Positions 24,307 to 32,753 of a DNA stretch of 42,807 bases are shown one piece after another. The notes under the pieces were generated by a model that saw only the letters and a program-made list of their open reading frames with translations, did no database searches and was not told where the DNA came from. The DNA lies in assembly GCF_947494755.1 (NCBI RefSeq), contig NZ_CANLVZ010000023.1, positions 1-42,807 of the forward strand, in the 5' to 3' direction. Numbering within the stretch: position 1 is the first letter of the stretch; each line of letters begins with the position of its first letter. Source of the DNA: an uncultured Tateyamaria sp. (GTDB taxonomy: Bacteria > Pseudomonadota > Alphaproteobacteria > Rhodobacterales > Rhodobacteraceae). The translations under genes were made by a program, and so were the position numbers.

Positions 24307-26004
24307 GTGCGAGACATGAGCACGCTACCATCACGCGACGGCGACGTCGTGTTGGGCGAAGACTGGGTTGCACCAGAAACCGCAGCCTCGTCCGAGTTGC
24401 GTGACGATCGTGCGCGGCGGGGCCTCTTCTCGCTGCGCGGCTCACCCTTGGCGCGCAAGATCATCACCTTCAACCTGATCGCACTGAACGTGTTGGTCGC
24501 GGGCATTCTGTATCTGAACTCGACCCGTGACAGTCTGGCGGTGCAGCGTATCGCGGCACTGGTGGCGCAAGCCGAGTTGGTGGCCGACGTGTTCGAGGCA
24601 CAGCTGCCTGCAGGCGCGCCGGTAAACCTTGCGACGGGCGATGGCGTGGATGTCGCCGCAACCCTTGGCGCGCTCGACCTGCGCGATGGGCACACCGTCT
24701 ACGTCTTTGACCCGACCGAGGCGTTGATCGCGCAAAGCCAAGGCACATTACGGACCGACCAACCCAATGCCGGATCGGGAGACATGGCGATCCTGACGGA
24801 CGGTCTGAGCTGGGTCTGGAACCTCGTATCAGGACCATTTGCCAGATCAGGCGCTGCCGAAACGCCTGAAATCGAAGATCAATTGCGCCCGCTTGTTGCC
24901 CAAAGCCTTGCTGGAGAAACCAAGGTCAGTGATGCGTTGGACGTTGCGGGCGGTGCGATTTTCAGCGTCGTGACCCCCATTCAGCAGGACGGCGCGGCCG
25001 TGGGTGTTGTGGCGTTGACCAGCGCGTCCGGCGAAATCGATGCGATGGTGCGCAGTGAGCGCGAGCGCGTGTTGCAGATGTTCGTGATCGCCACTCTGGT
25101 GTCGATTGGCCTGAGCCTTGTGCTCGCCTCGACCATCGCCAACCCGCTCGCCGATTTGGCAGCAGCCGCTGAGCTTGGGCGTGACAAAAACGCCCGCAAG
25201 GTTAATCCTGGACGCATCCGCATCCCTGACCTGACCGCGCGCCCGGACGAAATCGGCCGCCTTTCCGGTGCGCTGCGTGGCATGATCGCGGCCCTCTACA
25301 ACCGGATCGACGGCAACGAACAATTCGCCGCCGACGTGGCACATGAAATCAAAAACCCGCTGGCGTCCCTGCGATCTGCTGTCGGAACCCTGCGTATGAT
25401 CAAGCGTGAGGACCAGCGCGAAAAGCTGCTGGATGTGATCGACCACGACGTCCGTCGCCTTGACCGTCTGGTCAGTGACATTTCGAACGCATCGCGCCTC
25501 GACAGTGAGCTGGTGAAGGAAGAAGAAGAACCCTTTAACCTTCTGACCATGCTTGGAAATCTGGGCCAATATCTGGGCGAGGACGCGCGCAGTAAGGGCG
25601 TCGAATTCATTGCCGATCTGCCTGCACAAGGTATCGAAGTGCAAGGGCTTGAAGCGCGATTGGCCCAGGTGTTCGTGAACCTCATCACCAACGCGATCTC
25701 CTTTTGCGAGGAAGGTGATGCGATCCGCATTTGGGCCCGCAAGCGCGAGAACCGTGTGCTGGTGGTGGTCGAAGACACGGGCCCCGGTATCCCCGACCAA
25801 GCCCTGACCAAGATCTTCAAACGGTTCTATTCGCAACGTCCTGACGAGCATTTTGGCAACAACTCGGGCCTTGGTTTGGCAATCTCGAAACAGATCGTCG
25901 AGGCGCATGGCGGGGTGATCTGGGCTGAAAACATTCGCCCTACAGATGCCGATATCACCTCTGAACCTTTGGGTGCCCGCTTTGTCGTGGGTCTGCCCGT
26001 ATAA
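24307..26004 (+). CDS. chvG: Sensor histidine kinase ChvG
   Basis: Inner-membrane partner of ChvI, 565 residues. It has a cytoplasmic N-terminal tail of ~50 residues, a first membrane segment near 52-72 (IITFNLIALNVLVAGILYLN) and a periplasmic sensor of about 190 residues. A second segment lies near 258-278, followed by HAMP (NPLADLAAAAELGRDKNARK). The dimerisation box has phospho-acceptor H346 in DVAHEIKNPLASLRSAV, and the ATPase domain has NLITNAISF, EDTGPGIP and NSGLGLAISKQIVEAHGG. GTG 24307 is the likely start because AAGGGG lies just before it; ATG 24316 is the alternative. Acid or envelope signals are sensed by relatives. Confidence 0.94.
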   Translation: MRDMSTLPSRDGDVVLGEDWVAPETAASSELRDDRARRGLFSLRGSPLARKIITFNLIALNVLVAGILYLNSTRDSLAVQRIAALVAQAELVADVFEAQLPAGAPVNLATGDGVDVAATLGALDLRDGHTVYVFDPTEALIAQSQGTLRTDQPNAGSGDMAILTDGLSWVWNLVSGPFARSGAAETPEIEDQLRPLVAQSLAGETKVSDALDVAGGAIFSVVTPIQQDGAAVGVVALTSASGEIDAMVRSERERVLQMFVIATLVSIGLSLVLASTIANPLADLAAAAELGRDKNARKVNPGRIRIPDLTARPDEIGRLSGALRGMIAALYNRIDGNEQFAADVAHEIKNPLASLRSAVGTLRMIKREDQREKLLDVIDHDVRRLDRLVSDISNASRLDSELVKEEEEPFNLLTMLGNLGQYLGEDARSKGVEFIADLPAQGIEVQGLEARLAQVFVNLITNAISFCEEGDAIRIWARKRENRVLVVVEDTGPGIPDQALTKIFKRFYSQRPDEHFGNNSGLGLAISKQIVEAHGGVIWAENIRPTDADITSEPLGARFVVGLPV

Positions 26005-26016
26005 TTCCCGGCGCGC

Positions 26017-26436
26017 ATGCACACACGATTGCATGCCACATCGGTCGCAATTCAGGGTCAGGGAGTTCTGATCTGCGGGGCTTCGGGCACCGGAAAGTCC
26101 AGCCTTGCCTTACAGTTGATGGCACTTGGTGCGCAGCTGATTTCGGATGATCGGACGGAGTTGCGCGTTGATCAGGGAACACTCCGCGCCAGCGCGCCCA
26201 CATCGATCCGGGGATTGATCGAGGCGCGCGGCATTGGGTTGCTGAATGCAGAGGCGGTCGAGGCGACCATCCGCCTTGTGATCGACCTTGATCAGACCGA
26301 AACAAACCGCCTGCCATACGCGCATGAGATCGAAATACTCGGCTGTACAATACCTTGTTTACACAAAGCCGAGACGGACGCTTGGCCTGCGGCGATCCTG
26401 CAATATGTCAAAGGCGGAAGAAGAGAGCCGTCATGA
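26017..26436 (+). CDS. hprK: HPr kinase/phosphorylase, short alphaproteobacterial form
   Basis: Phosphorylates a serine of HPr (ptsH here) and can reverse the reaction. At 139 residues it is only the C-terminal catalytic domain of the Firmicute enzyme. The N-terminal domain is absent, as is usual in alphaproteobacteria. Walker A is GASGTGKS (21-28), LISDDRTEL holds the conserved acidic pair, and GLIEARGIGLLNAEAV is the family signature. It starts 12 bases after chvG and overlaps rapZ by four bases (ATGA), so it is in the chvI operon. Confidence 0.94.
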   Translation: MHTRLHATSVAIQGQGVLICGASGTGKSSLALQLMALGAQLISDDRTELRVDQGTLRASAPTSIRGLIEARGIGLLNAEAVEATIRLVIDLDQTETNRLPYAHEIEILGCTIPCLHKAETDAWPAAILQYVKGGRREPS

Positions 26437-27326
26437 CACAAACCAACAAAATCGCGCGCCGCTTGGTGCTGGTCACCGGCCCATCGGGGGCTGGCCGATC
26501 CAGTGCGATCCGGGTGCTCGAAGATCTCGGCTATGAGGCGATTGACAATCTGCCACTGCGCCTGATCCGTCCGCTGCTGGACAACCCGCTGACGGACAAG
26601 CCGCTGGCCCTTGGGATCGACACGCGCAACCGGGATTTCTCGATCACCGCCATTATGGACGCGATGGGCCAGATCGCCGCAGTGGATGGGCTTGTACCGG
26701 AGCTGTTGTATCTGGATTGCGACACCGGCGTCCTGCTGCAGCGATTTTCCGAAACGCGGCGGCGTCACCCGCTCGCGCCAGACGACCGGGTCGAGGTGGG
26801 CATTCAACGCGAGCTGGATCTGCTTGGCCCGTTGCGTGCACGCGCCGATGTGCTGATCGATACGACGGCGTTGAACGTCCATCAACTGCGGGCGGAGGTC
26901 GAGCATTGGTTTTCACCCGGCGGGCACAGCCAACTCGCTGTTTCCGTTCAAAGTTTCAGTTACAAACGTGGGCTGCCACGGTCCGTCGACATGGTCTTTG
27001 ACTGCCGTTTCCTGAAGAATCCGTATTGGGAACCCGCTTTGCGCGCCCTGAACGGGCAGGACCCGGCGGTGCGGGACCATATCTGGACGGACCCGCGTGC
27101 GCCCCTGTTTGCGCAGCGCCTGCAGGACATGGTCCTGTGGCTGTTGCCCGCTTATCTGGACGAGGGCAAGTCACATCTATCGGTCGCTTTGGGCTGCACC
27201 GGGGGGCAACACCGCTCGGTTGCCTTGGCGGAAACCTTGGCGGCAGCCCTTGCAGAGGCGGACTGGCAGGTGTCTATTCGCCATCGGGAACTGGATCGCC
27301 GCAAACGGGACGAGGCATCGACGTGA
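26433..27326 (+). CDS. rapZ: RapZ-family nucleotide-binding protein
   Basis: RNA- and nucleotide-binding adapter; in E. coli it directs RNase E to the GlmZ small RNA. The 297-residue protein has Walker A GPSGAGRS (16-23), AIDNLPLRLI, FSETRRRHPL, FSYKRGLPRSVDMVFDCRFL and the C-terminal GCTGGQHRSVALAETLA. Whether it controls glucosamine synthesis here is unknown, and no GlmZ-like RNA is visible. MTQTNK at 26433 overlaps the hprK stop. An upstream frame lies inside hprK and is rejected. Its stop overlaps the EIIA GTG start (GTGA). Confidence 0.94.
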   Translation: MTQTNKIARRLVLVTGPSGAGRSSAIRVLEDLGYEAIDNLPLRLIRPLLDNPLTDKPLALGIDTRNRDFSITAIMDAMGQIAAVDGLVPELLYLDCDTGVLLQRFSETRRRHPLAPDDRVEVGIQRELDLLGPLRARADVLIDTTALNVHQLRAEVEHWFSPGGHSQLAVSVQSFSYKRGLPRSVDMVFDCRFLKNPYWEPALRALNGQDPAVRDHIWTDPRAPLFAQRLQDMVLWLLPAYLDEGKSHLSVALGCTGGQHRSVALAETLAAALAEADWQVSIRHRELDRRKRDEAST

Positions 27327-27718
27327 TCGGAATTGTCATCGTAGCACATGGGGGATTGGCCGCGGAGTATCTGCGCGCCATCGAGCATGTCGTCGGTGCC
27401 CAACCGGGCGTGCGCGCCATCACGATCGAGGCGGATCACAACCGCCAGGCCAAAGAGGACGAGATCTGCGCAGCCGCCAACGAGGTCGACAACGGCGGCG
27501 GGGTCGTGGTCGTCACGGATCTGTTTGGCGGATCGCCCTCAAACCTGAGCCTGCTGGCCTGCCGTCCGCAAAACCGGCGCATCCTTTATGGTGCAAACCT
27601 GCCGATGCTGATCAAACTCGCTAAAAGTCGCCACTTGGATGTGACAGACGCGGTGAGGATGGCGCTCGACGCGGGCAAGAAATATATCGACAGCCAAAAT
27701 GTAAGCGCGGACACATAA
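27323..27718 (+). CDS. PTS mannose-type EIIA component
   Basis: A 131-residue phosphotransfer protein of the EIIA-Man superfamily. H9 in IGIVIVAHGGLA is the phospho-acceptor. VVVVTDLFGGSPSNLSLL is the second conserved segment and NLPMLIKLAKSR the third. There is no IIB, IIC or IID gene in the window, so the protein is probably regulatory rather than a sugar-uptake part. Start is GTG 27323 inside the rapZ stop. A longer open frame from 27026 lies inside rapZ and is rejected. It is often called manX or ptsM in alphaproteobacteria. Confidence 0.93.
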   Translation: MIGIVIVAHGGLAAEYLRAIEHVVGAQPGVRAITIEADHNRQAKEDEICAAANEVDNGGGVVVVTDLFGGSPSNLSLLACRPQNRRILYGANLPMLIKLAKSRHLDVTDAVRMALDAGKKYIDSQNVSADT

Positions 27719-27721
27719 TCC

Positions 27722-27991
27722 ATGGCCCAATGCACACTGGAAATCGTCAATATCAAGGGCTTGCACGCGCGCGCCTCTGCCAAGCTGGTTGAGGTGGTCG
27801 AAGCCTTTGACGCACGCGCCGTCGTGAACAAGGATGGCATGTCTGCATCAGGCGACAGCATTATGGGTCTTTTGATGTTGGCAGCGCCCATGGGAAGTTT
27901 TATTGACGTTGAAACCTCGGGGCCGGACGCGGATGCGTTGGCCGAGGCTGTGACAGCCCTCGTGGCTGACAAGTTCGGAGAAGAGAGCTGA
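27722..27991 (+). CDS. ptsH: Phosphocarrier protein HPr
   Basis: An 89-residue HPr. H15 in NIKGLHARASAKL takes phosphate from enzyme I. S46 in SASGDSIMGLLMLAAPMG is the site for HPr kinase, and both are kept, consistent with hprK four genes earlier in the operon. It starts three bases after the EIIA stop. Enzyme I (ptsI or ptsP) is not in the window. Confidence 0.96.
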   Translation: MAQCTLEIVNIKGLHARASAKLVEVVEAFDARAVVNKDGMSASGDSIMGLLMLAAPMGSFIDVETSGPDADALAEAVTALVADKFGEES

Positions 27992-28036
27992 GCCAGTTGT
28001 GTTGGGCCCGGCACGTCAAAAAAGGGTGACGATCCA

Positions 28037-28915
28037 TTGGTCGAAAGCACGCAAAACATGGCGAAGATGGCGAAACCGGAAACGGTCAGCTTTGCCAAAT
28101 ATGACCGGCGCAGCCTGTCATATGCGTCCACCTTTCAGGACCCTTGGAAGGCTGCGTTTATCACGGTGATGGAGGCCTTCACCGGCAAGCTCACCATTCT
28201 GCGCCTGATCCGAAAGTTCGAGCGCCAAGGGGCCCCGCAAGGGCAGGCGTTCTGGCGTGCGGCCCTAGATGTCATGGGCATCAATCTGACGACACCGCAA
28301 TACCAATTGGACCGGATCCCCAAAGAGGGGCCCGTGATCGTGGTGGCCAACCACCCGCACGGCATGGTGGACGGCATGATCTTTGCCGATCTGATTGGCC
28401 GGGTACGCCCCGACTATCGCATTCTGACCCGATCCCTGCTGACGGCCATCGATGAGGTGGCGGGCAGTTTCATGATCCCCGTGCCGTTCCCTCACGAACC
28501 GGACGCGCAGCGCAAAGGTGTCGAAATGCGCGCCAAGGCGATGGCCCATCTAAAGGCGGGTGGCGTTGTGGCCTTGTTTCCGTCAGGTGGCGTTGCCGCG
28601 TCCGAGACGTTCTTCGGCCCTGCCGTCGAGGCCGAGTGGAACGTGTTCACCGCACAGTTGATCCGCCGGTCGGGCGCGACGGTTGTGCCGATGAAGTTCC
28701 CGGGACAAAACAGTCGCGCCTACCAGATCGCCAACAAACTGTCGCCCATGCTGCGCCAGGGTTTGTTGCTGCACGAGATCGTGCATTCGCTGAACAAGCC
28801 GCAAGGACCCATCGTTGGACACCCGCTGCCGCAAGAAGACGTGGACAAGTGGAAAGACGATCCGCGCGGGTTCATGGCGTGGCTGCGTGATCACACGCTG
28901 GCGCTGACCGACTGA
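28037..28915 (+). CDS. Lysophospholipid acyltransferase family protein
   Basis: A PlsC-type acyltransferase of about 292 residues, probably membrane-associated. The catalytic box is NHPHGMVDG (H-x4-D type). RILTRSLLTA lies in the substrate region, and VVALFPSGGVAAS is the later F-P-[ES]-G motif. No clear membrane span is seen. It follows ptsH after 45 bases on the same strand and may be the last gene of the chvI operon. The start is uncertain: TTG 28037 has AAGGGTGA at good spacing, while ATG 28058 lacks one. The acyl donor and acceptor are not known. Confidence 0.87.
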   Translation: MVESTQNMAKMAKPETVSFAKYDRRSLSYASTFQDPWKAAFITVMEAFTGKLTILRLIRKFERQGAPQGQAFWRAALDVMGINLTTPQYQLDRIPKEGPVIVVANHPHGMVDGMIFADLIGRVRPDYRILTRSLLTAIDEVAGSFMIPVPFPHEPDAQRKGVEMRAKAMAHLKAGGVVALFPSGGVAASETFFGPAVEAEWNVFTAQLIRRSGATVVPMKFPGQNSRAYQIANKLSPMLRQGLLLHEIVHSLNKPQGPIVGHPLPQEDVDKWKDDPRGFMAWLRDHTLALTD

Positions 28916-28918
28916 GGC

Positions 28919-29794
28919 CTAGCGCGTCGGGACGGGTACGTCCCCGCGATAGTCATAGAACCCACGTTCAGACTTGCGACCCAGCCACCCCGCCTCGACA
29001 TATTTGGTCAGCAGCGGGCAGGGGCGATATTTGGTGTCCGCCAAGCCGTCATGCAGGACGTTCATGATCGCAAGGCATGTGTCCAAACCGATAAAGTCCG
29101 CCAGCTCCAGAGGGCCCATTGGATGGTTCGCCCCCAACTTCATCGAGGAGTCGATGGATTGAACAGATCCGACCCCTTCATAGAGCGTGTAGACCGCCTC
29201 GTTGATCATCGGCATTAAGATGCGATTAACGATGAAGGCCGGAAAGTCCTCGGCTGTCGCGGCGGTTTTACCCAGCTTGTCGACCACCGCGCGGCAGGCA
29301 TCAAACGTCTCTGCATCCGTCGCGATGCCCCGGATCAGCTCCACCAGTTGCATCACTGGCACCGGGTTCATGAAGTGGAATCCCATGAATTTTTCGGGTC
29401 GGTCCGTCCGGCTTGCCAGCCGCGTGATCGAGATCGAAGACGTGTTCGATGTCAGGATCGTGTGGGGTTGCAGGTGAGGCAGCAAGTCTTCGAAAATGGC
29501 CTGTTTGACGGTCTCGCGTTCGGTTGCGGCCTCAATAATAAGGTCTGTCCGGCCCAAATCGGTCAGTGTCGGCGTTGTTTTGATGCAGGCCATCGCGGCA
29601 GCTTTTTCGTCGGCGCTGATTTTGTCGCGGCTCACCTGACGTTCGAGATTGCGATCAATCGTGGCAACCGCGGCTTTCAACGCGTCGCCCGAGACGTCAT
29701 TGAGCAACACGTCGTAGCCTGCCAGGGACATCACATGCGCAATTCCGTTGCCCATCTGACCCGCGCCCACAATCCCGACCGATTTGATGTCCAT
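28919..29794 (-). CDS. hbd: 3-hydroxybutyryl-CoA dehydrogenase
   Basis: Oxidises 3-hydroxybutyryl-CoA to acetoacetyl-CoA or the reverse with NAD(P). The 291-residue soluble enzyme has the Rossmann loop GIVGAGQMGNGIAHV, TSNTSSISITRLA, GFHFMNPVPVMQLVE, the FIVNRILMPMINEAV helix and GANHPMGPLELADFIGLD. The catalytic histidine is in FHFMNP. MDIKSVG at 29794 is preferred because AAAGGATC lies upstream; the frame continues to 29824. Near etfAB and mcd it fits C4 acyl-CoA metabolism, such as the ethylmalonyl-CoA or polyhydroxybutyrate route. Confidence 0.94.
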   Translation of the reverse strand: MDIKSVGIVGAGQMGNGIAHVMSLAGYDVLLNDVSGDALKAAVATIDRNLERQVSRDKISADEKAAAMACIKTTPTLTDLGRTDLIIEAATERETVKQAIFEDLLPHLQPHTILTSNTSSISITRLASRTDRPEKFMGFHFMNPVPVMQLVELIRGIATDAETFDACRAVVDKLGKTAATAEDFPAFIVNRILMPMINEAVYTLYEGVGSVQSIDSSMKLGANHPMGPLELADFIGLDTCLAIMNVLHDGLADTKYRPCPLLTKYVEAGWLGRKSERGFYDYRGDVPVPTR

Positions 29795-29948
29795 GGTGAT
29801 CCTTTCTGACAGCTTCTGCACCATAGGGGCGGGGCGCGATGGGGGGCAAGTGTTACCAATGTCATAAAGTGGTCATGTTTCGTTAGGCTTTTGGAAACAC
29901 GCCTGTGCGAAGTTGAGCGTGGGTAAAATATTAAACGAGTGGGTCGTT

Positions 29949-30770
29949 ATGAGTTTCGAAGCATTGAGTCCGGGTGGCTTGGATTACTTGCCGTGCCGTT
30001 ATGGCAATTCCAAAGTCCTGTTTCGGGGGCCGAGGCGGTCCTTGAACAAACCGTTTGTCGCGTTTTTGGGAGGGACGACCACGTATGGTAAGTTCATCCC
30101 GACGCCCTTTCCTGACATTGTCGAGGCCCAGACCGGGCTCACATGCGTGAATTTCGGCAGCCTCAATGGGGGGCTGGATGTGATCGCAGGCGATCCTGTG
30201 GTGCGCGAAATGGCGGTACAGGCGCGCGCGACCGTGATCCAGATCACCAGCCCGCGCAACATGTCCAACAGGTTCTACCGGGTGCATCCGCGCCGCAACG
30301 ACCGCTTTGTCGAGGCATCCGCCTTGCTGCGCGCGATTTATCGGGACGTGGACTTTGCCGAATTCAACTTTACCAACCACATGCTGCAACGCCTGAACCT
30401 TGTGTCACCCGACCGGTTCGAGGCGGTGCTGGATGAATTGCGCGCGGCGTGGACAGCGCGGATGCGCCTTGTCCTTAGCCAGATCACGGGCAAAACGATC
30501 CTGCTGTGGGCCAGCACGCATACGCCCGAAGAGATTGGCACCGATATCGACGCGGACCCGGCCTTTGTCACGCGCGACATGATTGATGCGGTAATCCCGC
30601 TGGCGACCAAGTATGCCGAGGTCGTAACCGCCTCAAAGGATGCTGAGGCGCACACTGATGGCATGGTGTTTTCGGAACTGGAGGCCCCGGCCGCAAAGAT
30701 GATGCTGGGCCCGCAGATGCACCGTGATATCGCGGATACGCTGGCCCCTTTGCTCAAGTCTATGACCTGA
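29949..30770 (+). CDS. DUF6473 family protein
   Basis: A 273-residue soluble protein with no signal peptide, matching in my reading the DUF6473 family of Rhodobacterales. Features are PGGLDYLPCRYGNSKVLFRG, VAFLGGTTTYGKFI, VNFGSLNGGLDVIAGD, VIQITSPRNMSNRFY and LLWASTHTPEEIG. The layout of short G-rich turns is reminiscent of SGNH/GSCFA-type hydrolase folds, but a catalytic Ser-His pair is not certain. ATG 29949 (MSFEALSPGG) is preferred to TTG 29913. It is divergent from hbd and convergent with etfA. Confidence 0.8.
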   Translation: MSFEALSPGGLDYLPCRYGNSKVLFRGPRRSLNKPFVAFLGGTTTYGKFIPTPFPDIVEAQTGLTCVNFGSLNGGLDVIAGDPVVREMAVQARATVIQITSPRNMSNRFYRVHPRRNDRFVEASALLRAIYRDVDFAEFNFTNHMLQRLNLVSPDRFEAVLDELRAAWTARMRLVLSQITGKTILLWASTHTPEEIGTDIDADPAFVTRDMIDAVIPLATKYAEVVTASKDAEAHTDGMVFSELEAPAAKMMLGPQMHRDIADTLAPLLKSMT

Positions 30771-30775
30771 AATGA

Positions 30776-30810
30776 AAAAGGCCCGCATGCGACGTGCATG
30801 CGGGCCTTTT
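30776..30810. terminator. Bidirectional rho-independent terminator
   Basis: A perfect 15-bp stem joins AAAAGGCCCGCATGC (30776-30790) and GCATGCGGGCCTTTT (30796-30810) with a 5-base loop. It has T runs on both strands. It sits five bases after the DUF6473 stop and 18 bases after the etfA stop (minus strand), so it serves both convergent genes. Confidence 0.95.
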
Positions 30811-30828
30811 CAATTGCGTGTAGCGCGA

Positions 30829-31755
30829 TCAGAGCTTTTCGATCAGGTCCGGCACGGCGTCGAACAGGTCTGCGACCAGCCCGTAATCGGCCACCTGGAA
30901 GATCGGCGCTTCTTCGTCTTTGTTGATGGCGACGATGACTTTGCTGTCTTTCATGCCGGCAAGGTGCTGGATCGCACCGGAAATGCCGACCGCGACGTAC
31001 AAGTCGGGGGCCACAACCTTGCCCGTCTGGCCGACTTGCCAGTCGTTGGGGGCATAGCCCGAGTCGACCGCGGCGCGCGAGGCGCCTACGGCTGCGCCCA
31101 GCTTGTCCGCCAGCTTTTCGATCAGCGCAAAGTCGTCTTCAGACCCGACGCCGCGCCCACCTGATACGACCACACCGGCCGATGTCAGTTCGGGACGATC
31201 CGAGGCGGCGACCTTGTCTTCGACCCAGGATGACAGACCGGGATCCGCCGCCGTACCGATGTTTTCGACCGATGCTGACCCGCCGGTTTCGGCTGCGTCA
31301 AAGGTGGACGTGCGGAAGGTGATGACCTTCTTGCCATCGCCTGACTTTACCGTCTGGATCGCATTGCCCGCATAGATGGGGCGTTCGAACGTGTTGGCGT
31401 CGATCACAGCCGTTGCGTCCGAAATCACCATCGCGTCGAGCAGCGCGGCCACGCGAGGCATCACGTTCTTGGCGTCGGTGGTCGCAGGAGCGACGATGTG
31501 CTCGTAATCACCCGCAAGCGAGACGATCAGATCTGCAACCGGCTCCGCCAGACGTTTGCCATAGAGCGCATCCTCGGCACACAGCACCTTGGAGACACCG
31601 GTGATTGTCGCAGCTTCGGCGGCGGCGGAGGCACAGGTGGCACCCGCGGCCAGCACGACCACGTCACCCAGTGCGGCGCATGCGGTCACAGCCTTGGCTG
31701 TGGCGTCCATGGCCAGTTCGCCGTCATTGATTTCTGCCAGAAGAAGTACAGCCAT
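30829..31755 (-). CDS. etfA: Electron transfer flavoprotein alpha subunit
   Basis: Binds FAD and with EtfB carries electrons from acyl-CoA dehydrogenases to ETF:ubiquinone oxidoreductase. The 308-residue protein has an N-terminal ETF domain ([20 protein letters not shown]) and the C-terminal FAD domain. That domain holds [66 protein letters not shown] and [20 protein letters not shown]. Its start shares one base with the etfB stop (TAATG), so the two are coupled. A strong terminator follows. Confidence 0.97.
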   Translation of the reverse strand: MAVLLLAEINDGELAMDATAKAVTACAALGDVVVLAAGATCASAAAEAATITGVSKVLCAEDALYGKRLAEPVADLIVSLAGDYEHIVAPATTDAKNVMPRVAALLDAMVISDATAVIDANTFERPIYAGNAIQTVKSGDGKKVITFRTSTFDAAETGGSASVENIGTAADPGLSSWVEDKVAASDRPELTSAGVVVSGGRGVGSEDDFALIEKLADKLGAAVGASRAAVDSGYAPNDWQVGQTGKVVAPDLYVAVGISGAIQHLAGMKDSKVIVAINKDEEAPIFQVADYGLVADLFDAVPDLIEKL

Positions 31756-32513
31756 TACACAGCCCCCGCTTCTTTAAGTTTCGCTACAAGCTCTTCGACA
31801 GAGCTTACCTTGATCCCGGCGGCGCGTGCCTCTGGCTCAGTTGTTTTCACGACTTCAAGACGAGGTGCGACATCGACGCCGTAATCGGCAGCTGTCTTTT
31901 CATCCAGCGGCTTTTTCTTGGCTTTCATGATGTTGGGCAGCGACGCATAACGCGGCTCGTTCAGGCGCAGGTCAACCGTCACGACGGTGGGCATATTGAC
32001 CTCGATGGTCTGCAAACCGCCATCGACTTCCCGTGTAACTTTGGCCTTGTCACCAGCGATCTCAACTTCAGAGGCGAAGGTGGCCTGGCTCCACCCCATG
32101 AGGGCGGCCAGCATCTGACCCGTGGCGTTCATGTCGTTGTCGATGGCCTGTTTGCCGCATAGCACGAGGCCCGGCTGTTCTTCGTCGATGACCCCTTTTA
32201 GGATCTTGGCGACGGCCAGCGGTTCGATGTCGGTATGCACGTCATCGGCTGCAATCACCAGAATGGCGCGGTCTGCGCCCATGGCGAGTGCGGTGCGCAA
32301 GGTTTCCTGCGCCTGTTTTACACCGACGGAGACTGCGATGATTTCCTCGGCCTGACCGGCCTCTTTGAGGCGGATTGCCTGTTCGACGGCGATTTCGTCA
32401 AACGGGTTCATCGACATTTTCACATTGGCGAGATCAACACCGGAACCGTCCGCTTTAACGCGCACCTTCACGTTGTAATCGATCACGCGTTTGACAGGCA
32501 CAAGCACCTTCAT
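31755..32513 (-). CDS. etfB: Electron transfer flavoprotein beta subunit
   Basis: Partner of EtfA, binding AMP. The 252-residue protein begins [41 protein letters not shown] follows, then [43 protein letters not shown] and [17 protein letters not shown], the EtfB recognition-loop signature that docks dehydrogenases. MKVLVPVKR at 32513 is chosen because AGAGGAACG precedes it; an in-frame ATG at 32531 lacks one. The 240-base gap upstream suggests its own promoter. Confidence 0.97.
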   Translation of the reverse strand: MKVLVPVKRVIDYNVKVRVKADGSGVDLANVKMSMNPFDEIAVEQAIRLKEAGQAEEIIAVSVGVKQAQETLRTALAMGADRAILVIAADDVHTDIEPLAVAKILKGVIDEEQPGLVLCGKQAIDNDMNATGQMLAALMGWSQATFASEVEIAGDKAKVTREVDGGLQTIEVNMPTVVTVDLRLNEPRYASLPNIMKAKKKPLDEKTAADYGVDVAPRLEVVKTTEPEARAAGIKVSSVEELVAKLKEAGAV

Positions 32514-32703
32514 GAGCGTTCCTCTCTTCATATTTGCAACCCGTCAGGGACCGGTCAAAAAATTTACGACTCAACTTCGCTAACCGAGATAGTGGGTCCT
32601 GCATGGTTTACCTAACCCGCGGTTACGGAAACAGGACAAAATCGTCACGTCACACCACAACGACGCCGCGTCGGTGGTTAAAACTGCCCGAAACGTGCCA
32701 AGA

Positions 32704-32745
32704 CGCAAGGTTTTAGCAAGATACCGCAAGATTTCCGCAGGATAC
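32704..32745. repeat. Tandem pair of 21-bp units between adenosyltransferase and etfB
   Basis: CGCAAGGTTTTAGCAAGATA plus C (32704-32724) is followed directly by CGCAAGATTTCCGCAGGATA plus C (32725-32745), 17 of 21 identical. Each unit splits into two half-units of 10-11 bp starting with GCAAG or GCAGG, close to one DNA turn. It begins nine bases after the adenosyltransferase stop (minus strand) and about 190 bases before etfB. Confidence 0.5.
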
Positions 32746-32753
32746 TGGACGGT

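Noticed and set aside
24847-26034. 395-codon minus-strand open frame over chvG
   Set aside because: It is a shadow of the histidine kinase gene.
26355-26432. Upstream extension of rapZ
   Set aside because: It lies wholly within hprK. The ATG at 26433 overlaps the hprK stop and gives the family-like N-terminus.
27026-27322. Upstream extension of the EIIA protein
   Set aside because: It lies inside rapZ. The GTG at 27323 gives IGIVIVAHGG at the correct N-terminus.
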